Origin: Bacteroidaceae bacterium
GTDB lineage: Bacteria > Bacteroidota > Bacteroidia > Bacteroidales > Bacteroidaceae
DNA length: 42,266 bases
Direction: 5' to 3'
NCBI GenBank assembly: GCA_024398405.1
Contig: JAKSJE010000008.1
Span: 1 to 42,266 of the forward strand
The notes under the pieces were generated by a model. It ran no database searches. It worked only from the letters and a program-made list of their open reading frames with translations, and was not told where the DNA came from. This document shows, piece by piece, positions 28,861 to 36,047 of this stretch (within the stretch, counting starts at the first letter, position 1; every line of letters begins with the position of its first letter). The translations under genes and the position numbers were made by a program.

Positions 28861-30939
28861 ATGAAAAAGAATATAATCAGAATACCTGCTATCTTCATGT
28901 CGGCGCTCCTCGTGCTGACTGCCACTTCTTGCTCCGACATGCTATCGGTTGACAGTGGCGACAAGATTGAATACAACGCTAACGACACGCTCTATTCCTA
29001 CCTCGGCATACTCAAGTCAATGCAGGAACTGGCTGAGCGGCAAGTGCTGCTCGGTGAACTGCGTGGCGACCTCGTCACCACCACCGACTACGTCACCGAC
29101 ACGCTCTACGCCATCGCGAACTTCGACGACCCGAAGGACGGCTCGTGCTCACTGCTGCAACTGTCCGACTACTACGCCGTCATCAACAACTGCAACCTCT
29201 ACCTGAGCAATGCCGACACAGCAGCCATCAAGAGCAACATAAAGTACATGGTGCCTGAGTACGCACAGGTTTCGGCCATCAGGGCTTGGACATACCTGCA
29301 ACTCGTCCAGAACTACGGCTCTGTTCCGTTCATCACCCGACCGATCAACTCCCTCGGGGTGGTGCGCGACTTCGACTACAACGCCAACCAGGCGAACAAG
29401 GACAACCTCATCGACCTTATCCTCGAGACTGGCATTGCCGACCTGGCGGAGACGCGATACCCTCAGTATGGGTCGTTCAACAACGGGGCGGTGTCCATCG
29501 CATCACGGAAACTGATGATTCCTATCTACCTCGTGCTCGCCGACATGTACCTGCTCAGAGGGGCAAGCCAGGCTGACTACGTCAACGCCGCCAAACTCTA
29601 CTACCAGTGGCTCAAGGTCAACGCTCCGCAGGTCACTATCCAGTACTGCAGCGCCACACAGTCAAGGGTGCGCTCAGGGAAGGAAAACGAGGAACTCTAC
29701 TCCTATTCCCCTTTCGGCGCATGGGGTGAATGGGCAAGCCGGTACAGCTACTCTGCTGCCGACGACGAGATCACCATCATACCGAGCTCAGCGAACAAAC
29801 AGTTCGGAACGATGCTCATGCGTGTGGCTGATGTCTATGGCTACACACCGACTTCTCGACAGAACAGCTCCACCACCACCAATGCCGACGGTGAGGAGGA
29901 GACAAGCACATCTGGAGCCATTTCGGTCAGCAGGAACTGGAAGACACAGACCACACCGTCCAACGCCTACTTCACTCTCAGCCGTAACCAGACTTACGTC
30001 TTCTACGACAACTCCACCACGAACCCTACTCGCATGGAGTACGAGAGCGGCGACGCCAGATACGGATGCTCAACCGAGGACTTCACCTACGAGAGCGAGG
30101 CGTACAGACTATGCTCAAAGGCGGCGAAAGGCTCTAACTTCTACTACTCCATTCCTATCTACCGCAAGACGCAGATATGGCTCCGTCTCGCCGAGGCAAT
30201 CAACCGCGCCGGATTCCCACAGATGGCCTTCGCCATTCTCAAGGACGGTATAACTGAGGAGAACATGCCGAAGCAGAGCTTCAACTACAACACCCACATG
30301 ATCATTGACGAACTCACCGGCGACACACTGCGCAACGACACCGGAGGCATTGTCTATGTCACCGACACCATCCCTTACCTCAAACTCAACGACGCCGGTG
30401 CCATGTACTACGTCGATAGCACAGAGGTGGCTGACTTCTTCCTCGACTTCTCCGACGACGCATGGATCGGAAACTACGGAATCCACTCCCGTGGCTCCGG
30501 ATTCGGCAACTGGGCATCAACGTCTGACATAACACGTCGTACCAACCTCACAGGCTACAACGACTCCATCGTGTTCGACTACGACTCCGCCATCGTCGTG
30601 AAACTCTCACAGAAATACCCTGGACAGACTTTCGCCAAGAAACAGTTCACAAAGGAGCAGGCCATCGACGCCGTCGAGGACCTCATCATCGACGAGATGG
30701 GACTTGAGCTCGCCTTCGAAGGCTACCGGTTCACCGACCTCGTACGCGTGGCGAACCACAAGAACGCCGCTGGACAGAACGGCACCAACTGGCTTGCCGA
30801 CAAGATTGCCAACCGCAACGTCAAAGCCGGCAAATACAACACCAGCTCCCTCCCTCCAGCCCCTCGCGACGAATCCCTCTACACCAAGCTCCTCAACCAG
30901 TCAGCCTGGTACTTCACCAAGCCGACCTGGTCATTCTGA
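28861..30939 (+). CDS. RagB/SusD family lipoprotein (second)
   Basis: A 692-residue SusD-like lipoprotein; the signal IPAIFMSALLVLTATSC ends at Cys24. SusD helices are seen in SAIRAWTYLQLVQNYGSVPFI, the IPIYLVLADMYLLRG segment, and the late IDEMGLELAFEGYRFTDLVRVA motif. It is longer than the first SusD by about 90 residues, mostly between residues 260 and 400, where the sequence is rich in Ser/Thr and Asn. It is preceded by AAAGGAGGAAA at 28845-28855 and followed by a strong terminator, so it is the last gene of the operon. Confidence 0.94.
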   Translation: MKKNIIRIPAIFMSALLVLTATSCSDMLSVDSGDKIEYNANDTLYSYLGILKSMQELAERQVLLGELRGDLVTTTDYVTDTLYAIANFDDPKDGSCSLLQLSDYYAVINNCNLYLSNADTAAIKSNIKYMVPEYAQVSAIRAWTYLQLVQNYGSVPFITRPINSLGVVRDFDYNANQANKDNLIDLILETGIADLAETRYPQYGSFNNGAVSIASRKLMIPIYLVLADMYLLRGASQADYVNAAKLYYQWLKVNAPQVTIQYCSATQSRVRSGKENEELYSYSPFGAWGEWASRYSYSAADDEITIIPSSANKQFGTMLMRVADVYGYTPTSRQNSSTTTNADGEEETSTSGAISVSRNWKTQTTPSNAYFTLSRNQTYVFYDNSTTNPTRMEYESGDARYGCSTEDFTYESEAYRLCSKAAKGSNFYYSIPIYRKTQIWLRLAEAINRAGFPQMAFAILKDGITEENMPKQSFNYNTHMIIDELTGDTLRNDTGGIVYVTDTIPYLKLNDAGAMYYVDSTEVADFFLDFSDDAWIGNYGIHSRGSGFGNWASTSDITRRTNLTGYNDSIVFDYDSAIVVKLSQKYPGQTFAKKQFTKEQAIDAVEDLIIDEMGLELAFEGYRFTDLVRVANHKNAAGQNGTNWLADKIANRNVKAGKYNTSSLPPAPRDESLYTKLLNQSAWYFTKPTWSF

Positions 30940-30970
30940 CCTCCCCCTCATCCACAAGGAGTCATCCCAA

Positions 30971-31008
30971 CAAAAAGAACCGCCCACCAGCGGTTCTTTT
31001 TGTTTTTT
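30971..31008 (+). terminator. Intrinsic terminator of the FAS1/SusCD operon
   Basis: CAAAAAGAACCGC (30971-30983), loop CCACCA, GCGGTTCTTTTTG (30990-31002), then six T: a perfect 13-bp stem. The A/T symmetry allows use in both directions, so it could also serve the minus-strand transposase gene. Confidence 0.92.
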
Positions 31009-31050
31009 CCCTCACCTCCAGCCCTCGCCCCTCTCTCTCCTCTCCCCCTT

Positions 31051-31074
31051 GTTGTCAGCGCTGCCTGCGCTGAC
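31051..31074 (+). repeat. REP-like hairpin 1 (at the transposase stop codon)
   Basis: GTTG followed by a hairpin: TCAGCGC (31055-31061), loop TGCCT, GCGCTGA (31067-31073), then C. The first three bases of the stem give the minus-strand TGA stop of the transposase gene. A pyrimidine tract lies 5' of the GTTG. Confidence 0.85.
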
Positions 31075-32464
31075 TCTCCTCCTCCCTGTTCCTCACGTTT
31101 CTCTCCATCATCCTTGCCACCTGGTTCATCACCTCCATATCCGGCTTCGTCACCTTCTCGCTCCCCGGCCTGTCGGGCCAGAGGCCCAGGTAGAGCAGCC
31201 GGCCCTCCTCCACAGCCACCTCGCTGTTTTGGTCTGGGTGCCATCTCTCGCCCATTCTCTCCCCATATATCTGCACAGCGCAATAGCCGTTCTCCATCAC
31301 AGCCTCCCTCATCCGCTTCTCCCCCGGCGAGATGAACGGCGACACCACGATAGCCCCCTCCCTCTCGCACATATCCATCATCCGGCTCACCTCCTCCTCG
31401 ACCTTCTCCGCACTCATGCTTCTCGACATCCTCACCGCCACCAACGGCCTCCCCGCCTCCAGCATCCACCTATTCCCCACAGCCCTCATCCGCATAAACA
31501 CCTCGCCCCCCTTCTCTCTCCCCTCGCTTCCCTTCTCTCTCCCCTCGCTTCCCTTCTCTCTCCCCTCGTTGTCAGCGCTGCGTGCGCTGACGCCCCTCAC
31601 CCGCCTCCTCAGGAACTTCCCCACCAGCTCCACGTAACTCTCCGAGTAGTGCCTTCTCACCGAGAAAGCCGAGTGCGTCACCTCTCTCCTGGAGTCCCAG
31701 AACACGGCGAAGTCCTTCAGCGCCTGTGCGTCGTCGATGCTGACTGCCACCTCCACCGTAGCAGGTGCGTTCAGCCATCCCTGTCCGTTGGCCTTGAGCC
31801 AAGCCCGCTCGATGTTCCGGCTGATGTATGCCTTGAGAGTCGCGATCTGTCCATACCGCTTCACGATGCGGTCGTGATAGCCCGCCTCCCAGAGCGGGGC
31901 CACGAGGACTAAGTCTTTGTCAGCGCACGCAGCGCTGACAACACTGTCGCTTTCCTCTCTCTTCTCTCTCCCCTCTCTTTCCTCGTTGTCAGCGCTGCGT
32001 GCGCTGACGCTCCTTCCCGTCCCCTCGTGTCTCCTGTCCCTTGCCGCACTCTGTCTCACGCTGTGCCGGCCGCCCTCGTCCCGGTCGAGCAGTCTCAGGT
32101 ATGCCGCCGTCGTGCCGTATTTGATGCCCCACACCATTTGGCCCAGATGCCACTCCGTCTCCGCCGTTATCTGCACGAGGATATGGCAGTGGTCGGGCAT
32201 CACCACGTAAGCCCTCACCACCAGTTCCCGGCGTCGGACCGACTGCCCGCTGAGTTCCCTCACCAGACACTCCCCCAGCTCACTGAGCACCATCCTCGCC
32301 CGGCCGTCCTCACCGCCCACTATCTTCCCGAACAGATGCCTCCGGCCCTCCGTCACCATCGTCACCATGTACCACCCCTTGTCGCGGTAGTCATGCCATT
32401 TCGCCCGTTGGCTCATGTCCGCCTGACGTGAGGACACAGAGTCCTGCCTCTTGTCTTCTCCCAT
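31055..32464 (-). CDS. REP-associated tyrosine transposase (Y1/HUH) fused to a DprA/SLOG-like domain
   Basis: A 469-residue protein. The N-terminal half is a Y1 (IS200/RAYT-type) single-strand DNA transposase. It has GWYMVTMVTEGRRHLFG (residues 30-46), the HUH motif VVMPDHCHILV (His92 and His94), and the helix LWEAGYHDRIVKRYGQ (191-206) with KAYISRN, as in RAYT proteins. The catalytic tyrosine is not certain; Tyr116 and Tyr197 are candidates. Residues 340-430 look like a Rossmann domain of the DprA/SLOG type (PLVAVRMSRSM, IVVSPFISPGEKRMREAV, EEGRLLYLGLW), which is an inference. Three REP-like hairpins are read in frame as VSARSADN (153-160), VVSAACAD (175-182) and VSARSADN (292-299), and a fourth forms the stop. 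A GREKGSE repeat follows residue 300. The frame is intact. No terminal inverted repeats or accessory transposase genes are seen. Confidence 0.85.
   Translation of the reverse strand: MGEDKRQDSVSSRQADMSQRAKWHDYRDKGWYMVTMVTEGRRHLFGKIVGGEDGRARMVLSELGECLVRELSGQSVRRRELVVRAYVVMPDHCHILVQITAETEWHLGQMVWGIKYGTTAAYLRLLDRDEGGRHSVRQSAARDRRHEGTGRSVSARSADNEEREGREKREESDSVVSAACADKDLVLVAPLWEAGYHDRIVKRYGQIATLKAYISRNIERAWLKANGQGWLNAPATVEVAVSIDDAQALKDFAVFWDSRREVTHSAFSVRRHYSESYVELVGKFLRRRVRGVSARSADNEGREKGSEGREKGSEGREKGGEVFMRMRAVGNRWMLEAGRPLVAVRMSRSMSAEKVEEEVSRMMDMCEREGAIVVSPFISPGEKRMREAVMENGYCAVQIYGERMGERWHPDQNSEVAVEEGRLLYLGLWPDRPGSEKVTKPDMEVMNQVARMMERNVRNREEESQRRQR
31511..31573. repeat. 21-bp polypyrimidine tandem repeat, three copies
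   Basis: A 21-bp unit beginning CTTCTCTCTC repeats from 31511, 31532 and 31553, the last running into REP-like hairpin 2. On the minus strand it encodes a seven-residue repeat (GREKGSE). The unit length keeps the transposase frame open. Confidence 0.9.
31568..31591 (+). repeat. REP-like hairpin 2 (in frame in the transposase)
   Basis: GTTG, TCAGCGC (31572-31578), loop TGCGT, GCGCTGA (31584-31590), C. It is 24 bp long, eight codons, read on the minus strand as VSARSADN. It lies between the transposase and the C-terminal Rossmann-like domain. Confidence 0.9.
31919..31942 (-). repeat. REP-like hairpin 3 (inverted, in frame)
   Basis: Same 24-bp element on the minus strand, GTTG at 31942-31939, stem arms 31938-31932 and 31926-31920. 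The coding product in this orientation is VVSAACAD. It forms a head-to-head pair with hairpin 4, 42 bp away, as in bacterial interspersed mosaic elements. Confidence 0.9.
31985..32008 (+). repeat. REP-like hairpin 4 (in frame in the transposase)
   Basis: GTTG (31985-31988), TCAGCGC, loop TGCGT, GCGCTGA, C; read as VSARSADN at residues 153-160. It shares one polypyrimidine tract (31947-31984) with the inverted hairpin 3. Confidence 0.9.
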
Positions 32465-32494
32465 ATGTGTCTGTTGTTTCTTGTTTGAAAACTC

Positions 32495-32821
32495 TCATTC
32501 CCATTCTTCACGATATTGACCAGAAATATCGGAATACTTTGCTTCAACTATTACGTCAACCTTTTCAAATCTAAAGAATATATCTGGTTCGACATAGTTG
32601 CTGTTTCCAGTATTATAAGAAGAACAAGAGTCCCATCTTGGCCAAAACTCAAATCTGTCTAAGAGTAATCCTGCATCCTCTGGCAAAACATTTTTGTTCG
32701 CGGCAGAATCCTTTAATATCTCCCAAAATATATTATCAGGAAATAATAATAGATTCTCAAAGACGACAGATGTCTTTGGGTCTTCATTTGTGTTTTTATT
32801 ATGATGAGTGCTATATAGCAT
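32495..32821 (-). pseudogene. Truncated PD-(D/E)XK nuclease-like protein
   Basis: A 108-residue reading frame with EDPKTSVVFENLLLFPDNIFW at the start and VEPDIFFRFEKVDVIVEAKYSD near the end. The last segment matches the PD...(D/E)xK core (Asp, then Glu-x-Lys) of a restriction-like nuclease fold. The frame stops 18 residues after the first core aspartate, at REEWE, so the rest of the fold is missing. The stop is 30 bp before the transposase start codon, so insertion or deletion linked to that gene may have removed the 3' part. It lies 13 bp after the next upstream gene on the same strand. It is AT-rich compared with the SusCD region, suggesting transfer. A small complete protein cannot be excluded. 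Confidence 0.55.
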
Positions 32822-32834
32822 ATTTTATTCAATT

Positions 32835-33704
32835 TTATATCGTTACTGCTATAAAATCTTTTTCGTATTTACTTGTCTGACCGAACTCCAATTCTTCACA
32901 GATGACTTCAACCTCATTGATGTTTACATGGAAATAGAAGCCGTCATGCCAGATATTAGCATAACTCTCGTAGCACTCATCTCCATGAATTTCAGTTTTG
33001 ATACGCTGAAGCTTTCGACAGATTATAGGCAGAATGTCGTTGTCATGAATGAGGATGGTGAATGTGAAGATGCTATCGCCATAAATGTGCTCTGTCTTTA
33101 GAGTCACCATGTCATGAAACACATTGTCGGAATAGATGTAATCATCTTCCAACTCCATATCGTCAAAGAGCTTTGTCAGGTTCTCCCATCCAACGATGTC
33201 CTTCTCAATCCCTTTCTCTATGCTTGCCTCCCAACCGCGAAGGTCACAAGGGTGATCCTTGTAATACTTGCTTCGCAGATTGTCCAGTTTCTCTGCATCT
33301 GTGTTAGACAACAAGATACCAGAGTGTCCACCTCGCCAGTCAACATTAGGAATGCATTTCTCCAACTCCTCAGTAGTAATCATTGGCTCACTATGTGGCA
33401 CGAGTTCACGCAGATATAGCTCAGCATAGTAGCGCACCTTACCCTGGCCGCTCCAGTCATCACCTTTCTGTGGATTGCTACAGAATAAGCCATGACCTAC
33501 AATACCCATAACGCCATCGCCTACACGCAGCATATACCATTCGTCCCCTACATTTACCTTCTCGTGCTCGTGTACGCTCCAGTTTGGTGTAAGGAAATCC
33601 TGCTTCTTTACCCAGAAATCCCAATCCTCCAGATTTACAGACGAAATCTCAGGATTCCATTTCAGTATGAATGTCTTTATGTCGCTTGCTTTTCTCATAA
33701 TCAA
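32835..33704 (-). CDS. Hypothetical protein with PUA/EVE-like N-terminus
   Basis: I do not recognise this 289-residue protein with certainty. The N-terminal 100 residues (FILKWNPEIS, NWSVHEHEKVNVGDEWYMLRVGDGVMGIVGHGLF) recall PUA/EVE-like domains that bind modified bases. GGHSGILLSNTDAEKL follows at about 142-157. The C-terminal half is acidic, without clear motifs (SIFTFTILIHDN, GFYFHVNINEVEVICEELEF). There is no signal peptide or membrane segment. The ATG at 33698 is an alternative start. It is followed by the truncated nuclease frame, so the two may be remains of a defence or stress module, which is an inference. Confidence 0.65.
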   Translation of the reverse strand: MIMRKASDIKTFILKWNPEISSVNLEDWDFWVKKQDFLTPNWSVHEHEKVNVGDEWYMLRVGDGVMGIVGHGLFCSNPQKGDDWSGQGKVRYYAELYLRELVPHSEPMITTEELEKCIPNVDWRGGHSGILLSNTDAEKLDNLRSKYYKDHPCDLRGWEASIEKGIEKDIVGWENLTKLFDDMELEDDYIYSDNVFHDMVTLKTEHIYGDSIFTFTILIHDNDILPIICRKLQRIKTEIHGDECYESYANIWHDGFYFHVNINEVEVICEELEFGQTSKYEKDFIAVTI

Positions 33705-33729
33705 AAACCGTTTGATATAAAATTGACTA

Positions 33730-33737
33730 CAAAGATA
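33730..33737 (-). promoter_or_regulatory. -7 element upstream of the 33704 gene
   Basis: Minus-strand TATCTTTG, a perfect -7 match, 26 bp before the start codon. A TTTG lies 14 bp further upstream, closer than the usual 19-20, so the -33 element is unclear. Confidence 0.5.
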
Positions 33738-34000
33738 GGGTAGGGTTCTCCCAAATTATGGGATATGCTTGTTTTTTCTCACATAACCTGTCAACTATCG
33801 AGCAATTATTGCCACAAAATTACTAATTTCAAACGATAATATCTGCTTTTTTGTTCCTGTTTTTGAAAATTTTTGCAAAAACATTGCGTTTTTCTCATTT
33901 TTCTCGATTATTCTTAGTAAATTCGCACACACTATTAACATACGCATGCGCGATGGTAGATTATTAATCAAAAACAGAAGAACACCCCTTTATTATTCGG

Positions 34001-34019
34001 TGAATTTATAGAACCCACC
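34001..34019 (+). repeat. Second copy of the 19-bp sequence
   Basis: TGAATTTATAGAACCCACC, identical to 37-55, on the same strand and about 34 kb away. Confidence 0.6.
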
Positions 34020-34159
34020 TTAAGCATGGTGTATTCTATCGTGCGGAGGAAATCACTTCTTTGATAGGAAAATGCCAGTTGTGTAGCACACAACTTATAA
34101 AATTTCATAAAAACGAATCGTTTCGGAGGTGTTTGTGCGGATATCTGAGATTATTTTCG

Positions 34160-34167
34160 TACTTTCG
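34160..34167 (+). promoter_or_regulatory. -7 element for the ATPase gene
   Basis: TACTTTCG resembles the -7 consensus. TTTG at 34132-34135 lies 24 bp upstream, longer than usual. It places the transcript start near 34171 and supports the ATG at 34193 over the longer frame opening at 34061. Confidence 0.5.
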
Positions 34168-34192
34168 CAGGGCGAATTACACACTTCACACA

Positions 34193-35779
34193 ATGGAAGT
34201 CATGAAGAGATTCAATACCGCGGGCACATGCCGCCCCAACGAGCACTACATGGTGGACATCACCGAACGTCTGGCAATCATCCGCAAGATGGTTGCCAAT
34301 GGTGACTATTTCTGCATCAACCGAGGCAGACAGTATGGCAAGACCACGACACTGAGCAATCTGAAAAACTATCTTGAAGATGCTGGCTATTGCGTGTTCT
34401 CGATTAGTTTCGAGAAGGTGGACAAGACTTATTTTAGTGCCCCACTATCAACTGGCGCTATCTTTTTGCGTCTGCTTTCTATATGCGTCAGAAGGAACAA
34501 GGTCAGGAATCTTGATGAAAACTGTGCAGAACTGCTCTTGTCTTTCCAGGAACGCCATGCGGAAGGATGTACAATATTTGACGTAAGTGAGTTTTTGATT
34601 CAGATTTGCGGCAACAATTCATGTCCGATAGTCTTGTTCATTGACGAAGTTGACCAGGCAAGTGAACAAGAGTCTTTCTTGAGGTTGTTAGGCGCATTGA
34701 GAGACATGTATCTGAACAGAGATGAAGACCCAACCTTCCAGTCCGTCATCCTCGCCGGTGTCTATGACATCAAGAACCTCAAACTGAAGATGCGGCCAGA
34801 GGAACAGCATCAGTATAACTCGCCTTGGAACATCGCTGTGCCTTTCAATGTTGACATGAGCCTTTCAGCCTTAGGCATCAAGGGAATGCTTGATGACTAT
34901 GAGGCAGACCACAATAAAGGATTCAACACGTCTGAGGTTGCGTCATGGGTTCGTGACTACACAGGCGGCTACCCGTTCCTCGTCTCTCGCCTGTGCCAGT
35001 TGATGGATGAACAGGACGACTGGAGTCACGAAGGGCTTCTGAATGCCGTGAAGGTCATACTCAACGAGCGCAACACGCTTTTTGACGACATGATCAAGCA
35101 GATAGAGCAGTTCCCCGACCTGAAGTCCTTGCTGATGGATTTACTCTTTTCTGGTGAGGTCAGGAAATACAATCCCCACAACGTGACGTTCCAGTTGGCG
35201 GAGCAGTTCAACATCATCAATATCTACGATGATGGCACATACTCAATTTCCTCCCGTATCATGGAAACGGTTATCTACGAGTATTTCATGTCTTTGGAGA
35301 AGGAGTCTGAGATATACACCGCCGGTTCCATAGAGAAACCCCAGTTCATCAAGGGCGACGGACTGGACATGCCATTGCTCTTGCGTAAGTTCTCCGAGCA
35401 CTTCAACGAGATCTTCCGTACCGCCGACGGAACGATGGACTCCAAGTTCGTGGAGAAGCACGGACGCAAGCAGTTCCAGCTTTACTTGCGCCCAATCATC
35501 AACGGCGTCGGCCATTACTATGTCGAGGCCGAGACGCGTGACGAGACCCGCACCGACCTTATCATCAACTACAACAACCACGAGTACGTCATCGAACTGA
35601 AGATATGGCGTGGCGATAGCTATAACACCAAGGGCGAAAACCAGTTGTTCGAGTATCTTTCACTAAAAAAGCATAAGACAGGCTACCTTGTATCCTTCTG
35701 TTTCAACAAGGGAAAAACCCCGGGCTTGTTGCCATCGGCCGAACAAGATGGACGTACAATCGTTGAGGTGATAGTATAG
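34193..35779 (+). CDS. AAA-like ATPase with C-terminal PD-(D/E)XK nuclease domain
   Basis: A 528-residue protein with two parts. The N-terminal AAA-like ATPase (about 1-340) has the P-loop GRQYGKTT (45-52) and the Walker B PIVLFIDEVDQA near residue 150. The C-terminal part (about 380-528) has TRDETRTDLIINYNNHEYVIELKIW, the Asp and Glu-x-Lys of a PD-(D/E)XK nuclease, then QLFEYL. This is the family often listed as AAA-ATPase-like with PDDEXK_9, common in Bacteroidetes and often in many copies per genome; its role is not established. The frame is open from 34061, but the ATG at 34193 fits the promoter and the usual N-terminus (KRFNTAGTCRPNEHYMVDI). It stands alone, with noncoding DNA on both sides. 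Confidence 0.9.
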   Translation: MEVMKRFNTAGTCRPNEHYMVDITERLAIIRKMVANGDYFCINRGRQYGKTTTLSNLKNYLEDAGYCVFSISFEKVDKTYFSAPLSTGAIFLRLLSICVRRNKVRNLDENCAELLLSFQERHAEGCTIFDVSEFLIQICGNNSCPIVLFIDEVDQASEQESFLRLLGALRDMYLNRDEDPTFQSVILAGVYDIKNLKLKMRPEEQHQYNSPWNIAVPFNVDMSLSALGIKGMLDDYEADHNKGFNTSEVASWVRDYTGGYPFLVSRLCQLMDEQDDWSHEGLLNAVKVILNERNTLFDDMIKQIEQFPDLKSLLMDLLFSGEVRKYNPHNVTFQLAEQFNIINIYDDGTYSISSRIMETVIYEYFMSLEKESEIYTAGSIEKPQFIKGDGLDMPLLLRKFSEHFNEIFRTADGTMDSKFVEKHGRKQFQLYLRPIINGVGHYYVEAETRDETRTDLIINYNNHEYVIELKIWRGDSYNTKGENQLFEYLSLKKHKTGYLVSFCFNKGKTPGLLPSAEQDGRTIVEVIV

Positions 35780-35780
35780 G

Positions 35781-35794
35781 TGGGGAACACCCCA
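35781..35794 (+). other. Small hairpin right after the ATPase stop
   Basis: TGGGG (35781-35785), loop AACA, CCCCA (35790-35794), two bases after the stop codon. There is no T-run, so termination is doubtful. Confidence 0.35.
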
Positions 35795-35903
35795 TAAAAG
35801 GAATAAGTGGGTCATTTCGTTCGCTTGAGAATGGAATAAGGCGAAATAGCCCAAAAAGACAACCAAAGCAGGAAGAGAACATCATGCGAAGAACCTGACG
35901 GAA

Positions 35904-35995
35904 CGGTTTTTCCACCATCCCCAAGTCCCGCGTCGGTCACTGCATGAGGCGGTTTTTCCACCATCCCCAAGTCCCGCGTCGGTCACTGCATGAGG
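35904..35995. repeat. 46-bp perfect tandem duplication
   Basis: A 46-bp unit starting CGGTTTTTCCACC and ending CATGAGG occurs twice without a gap (35904-35949, 35950-35995). It holds no reading frame. The 35780-36230 spacer is otherwise noncoding. Confidence 0.9.
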
Positions 35996-36019
35996 CGGGG
36001 AGAAACGACGTTGACCTAT

Positions 36020-36044
36020 GCGCCACAAATTTTTGTGCGCTTTT
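36020..36044 (+). terminator. Possible terminator upstream of the lipoprotein promoter
   Basis: GCG-C-CACAAA pairs with TTTGTGCGC around a TT loop with one bulged C, then TTTT. It lies 240 bp after the ATPase and just before the next promoter. Confidence 0.45.
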
Positions 36045-36047
36045 CGC

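Larger units (their letters stand above)
33744..34192. other. AT-rich intergenic region with repeat, hairpin and promoter
   Basis: The first 250 bp are AT-rich and show no gene. There is a TAAATTCG at 33918-33925 and a palindrome CGCATGCG at 33943-33950. The 19-bp sequence of position 37 recurs at 34001-34019. A perfect 8-bp stem AGTTGTGT (34077-34084), loop AGC, ACACAACT (34088-34095) precedes the ATPase promoter. A 12-codon frame at 34026-34064 is too short to call. Confidence 0.6.

Noticed and set aside
30704..31912. 402-codon plus-strand reading frame
   Set aside because: It begins out of frame inside the second SusD gene, crosses the terminator and runs antisense to the transposase. Its product is low-complexity Pro/Ser/His/Leu with no motif.
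31051..32008. CRISPR array
   Set aside because: The four repeats are palindromic, unevenly spaced, in both orientations and within a coding frame, with no cas genes nearby.
34026..34064. Short frame MVYSIVRRKSLL after the 19-bp repeat
   Set aside because: At 12 codons, with no support from homology or a ribosome binding site, it is too weak to call.
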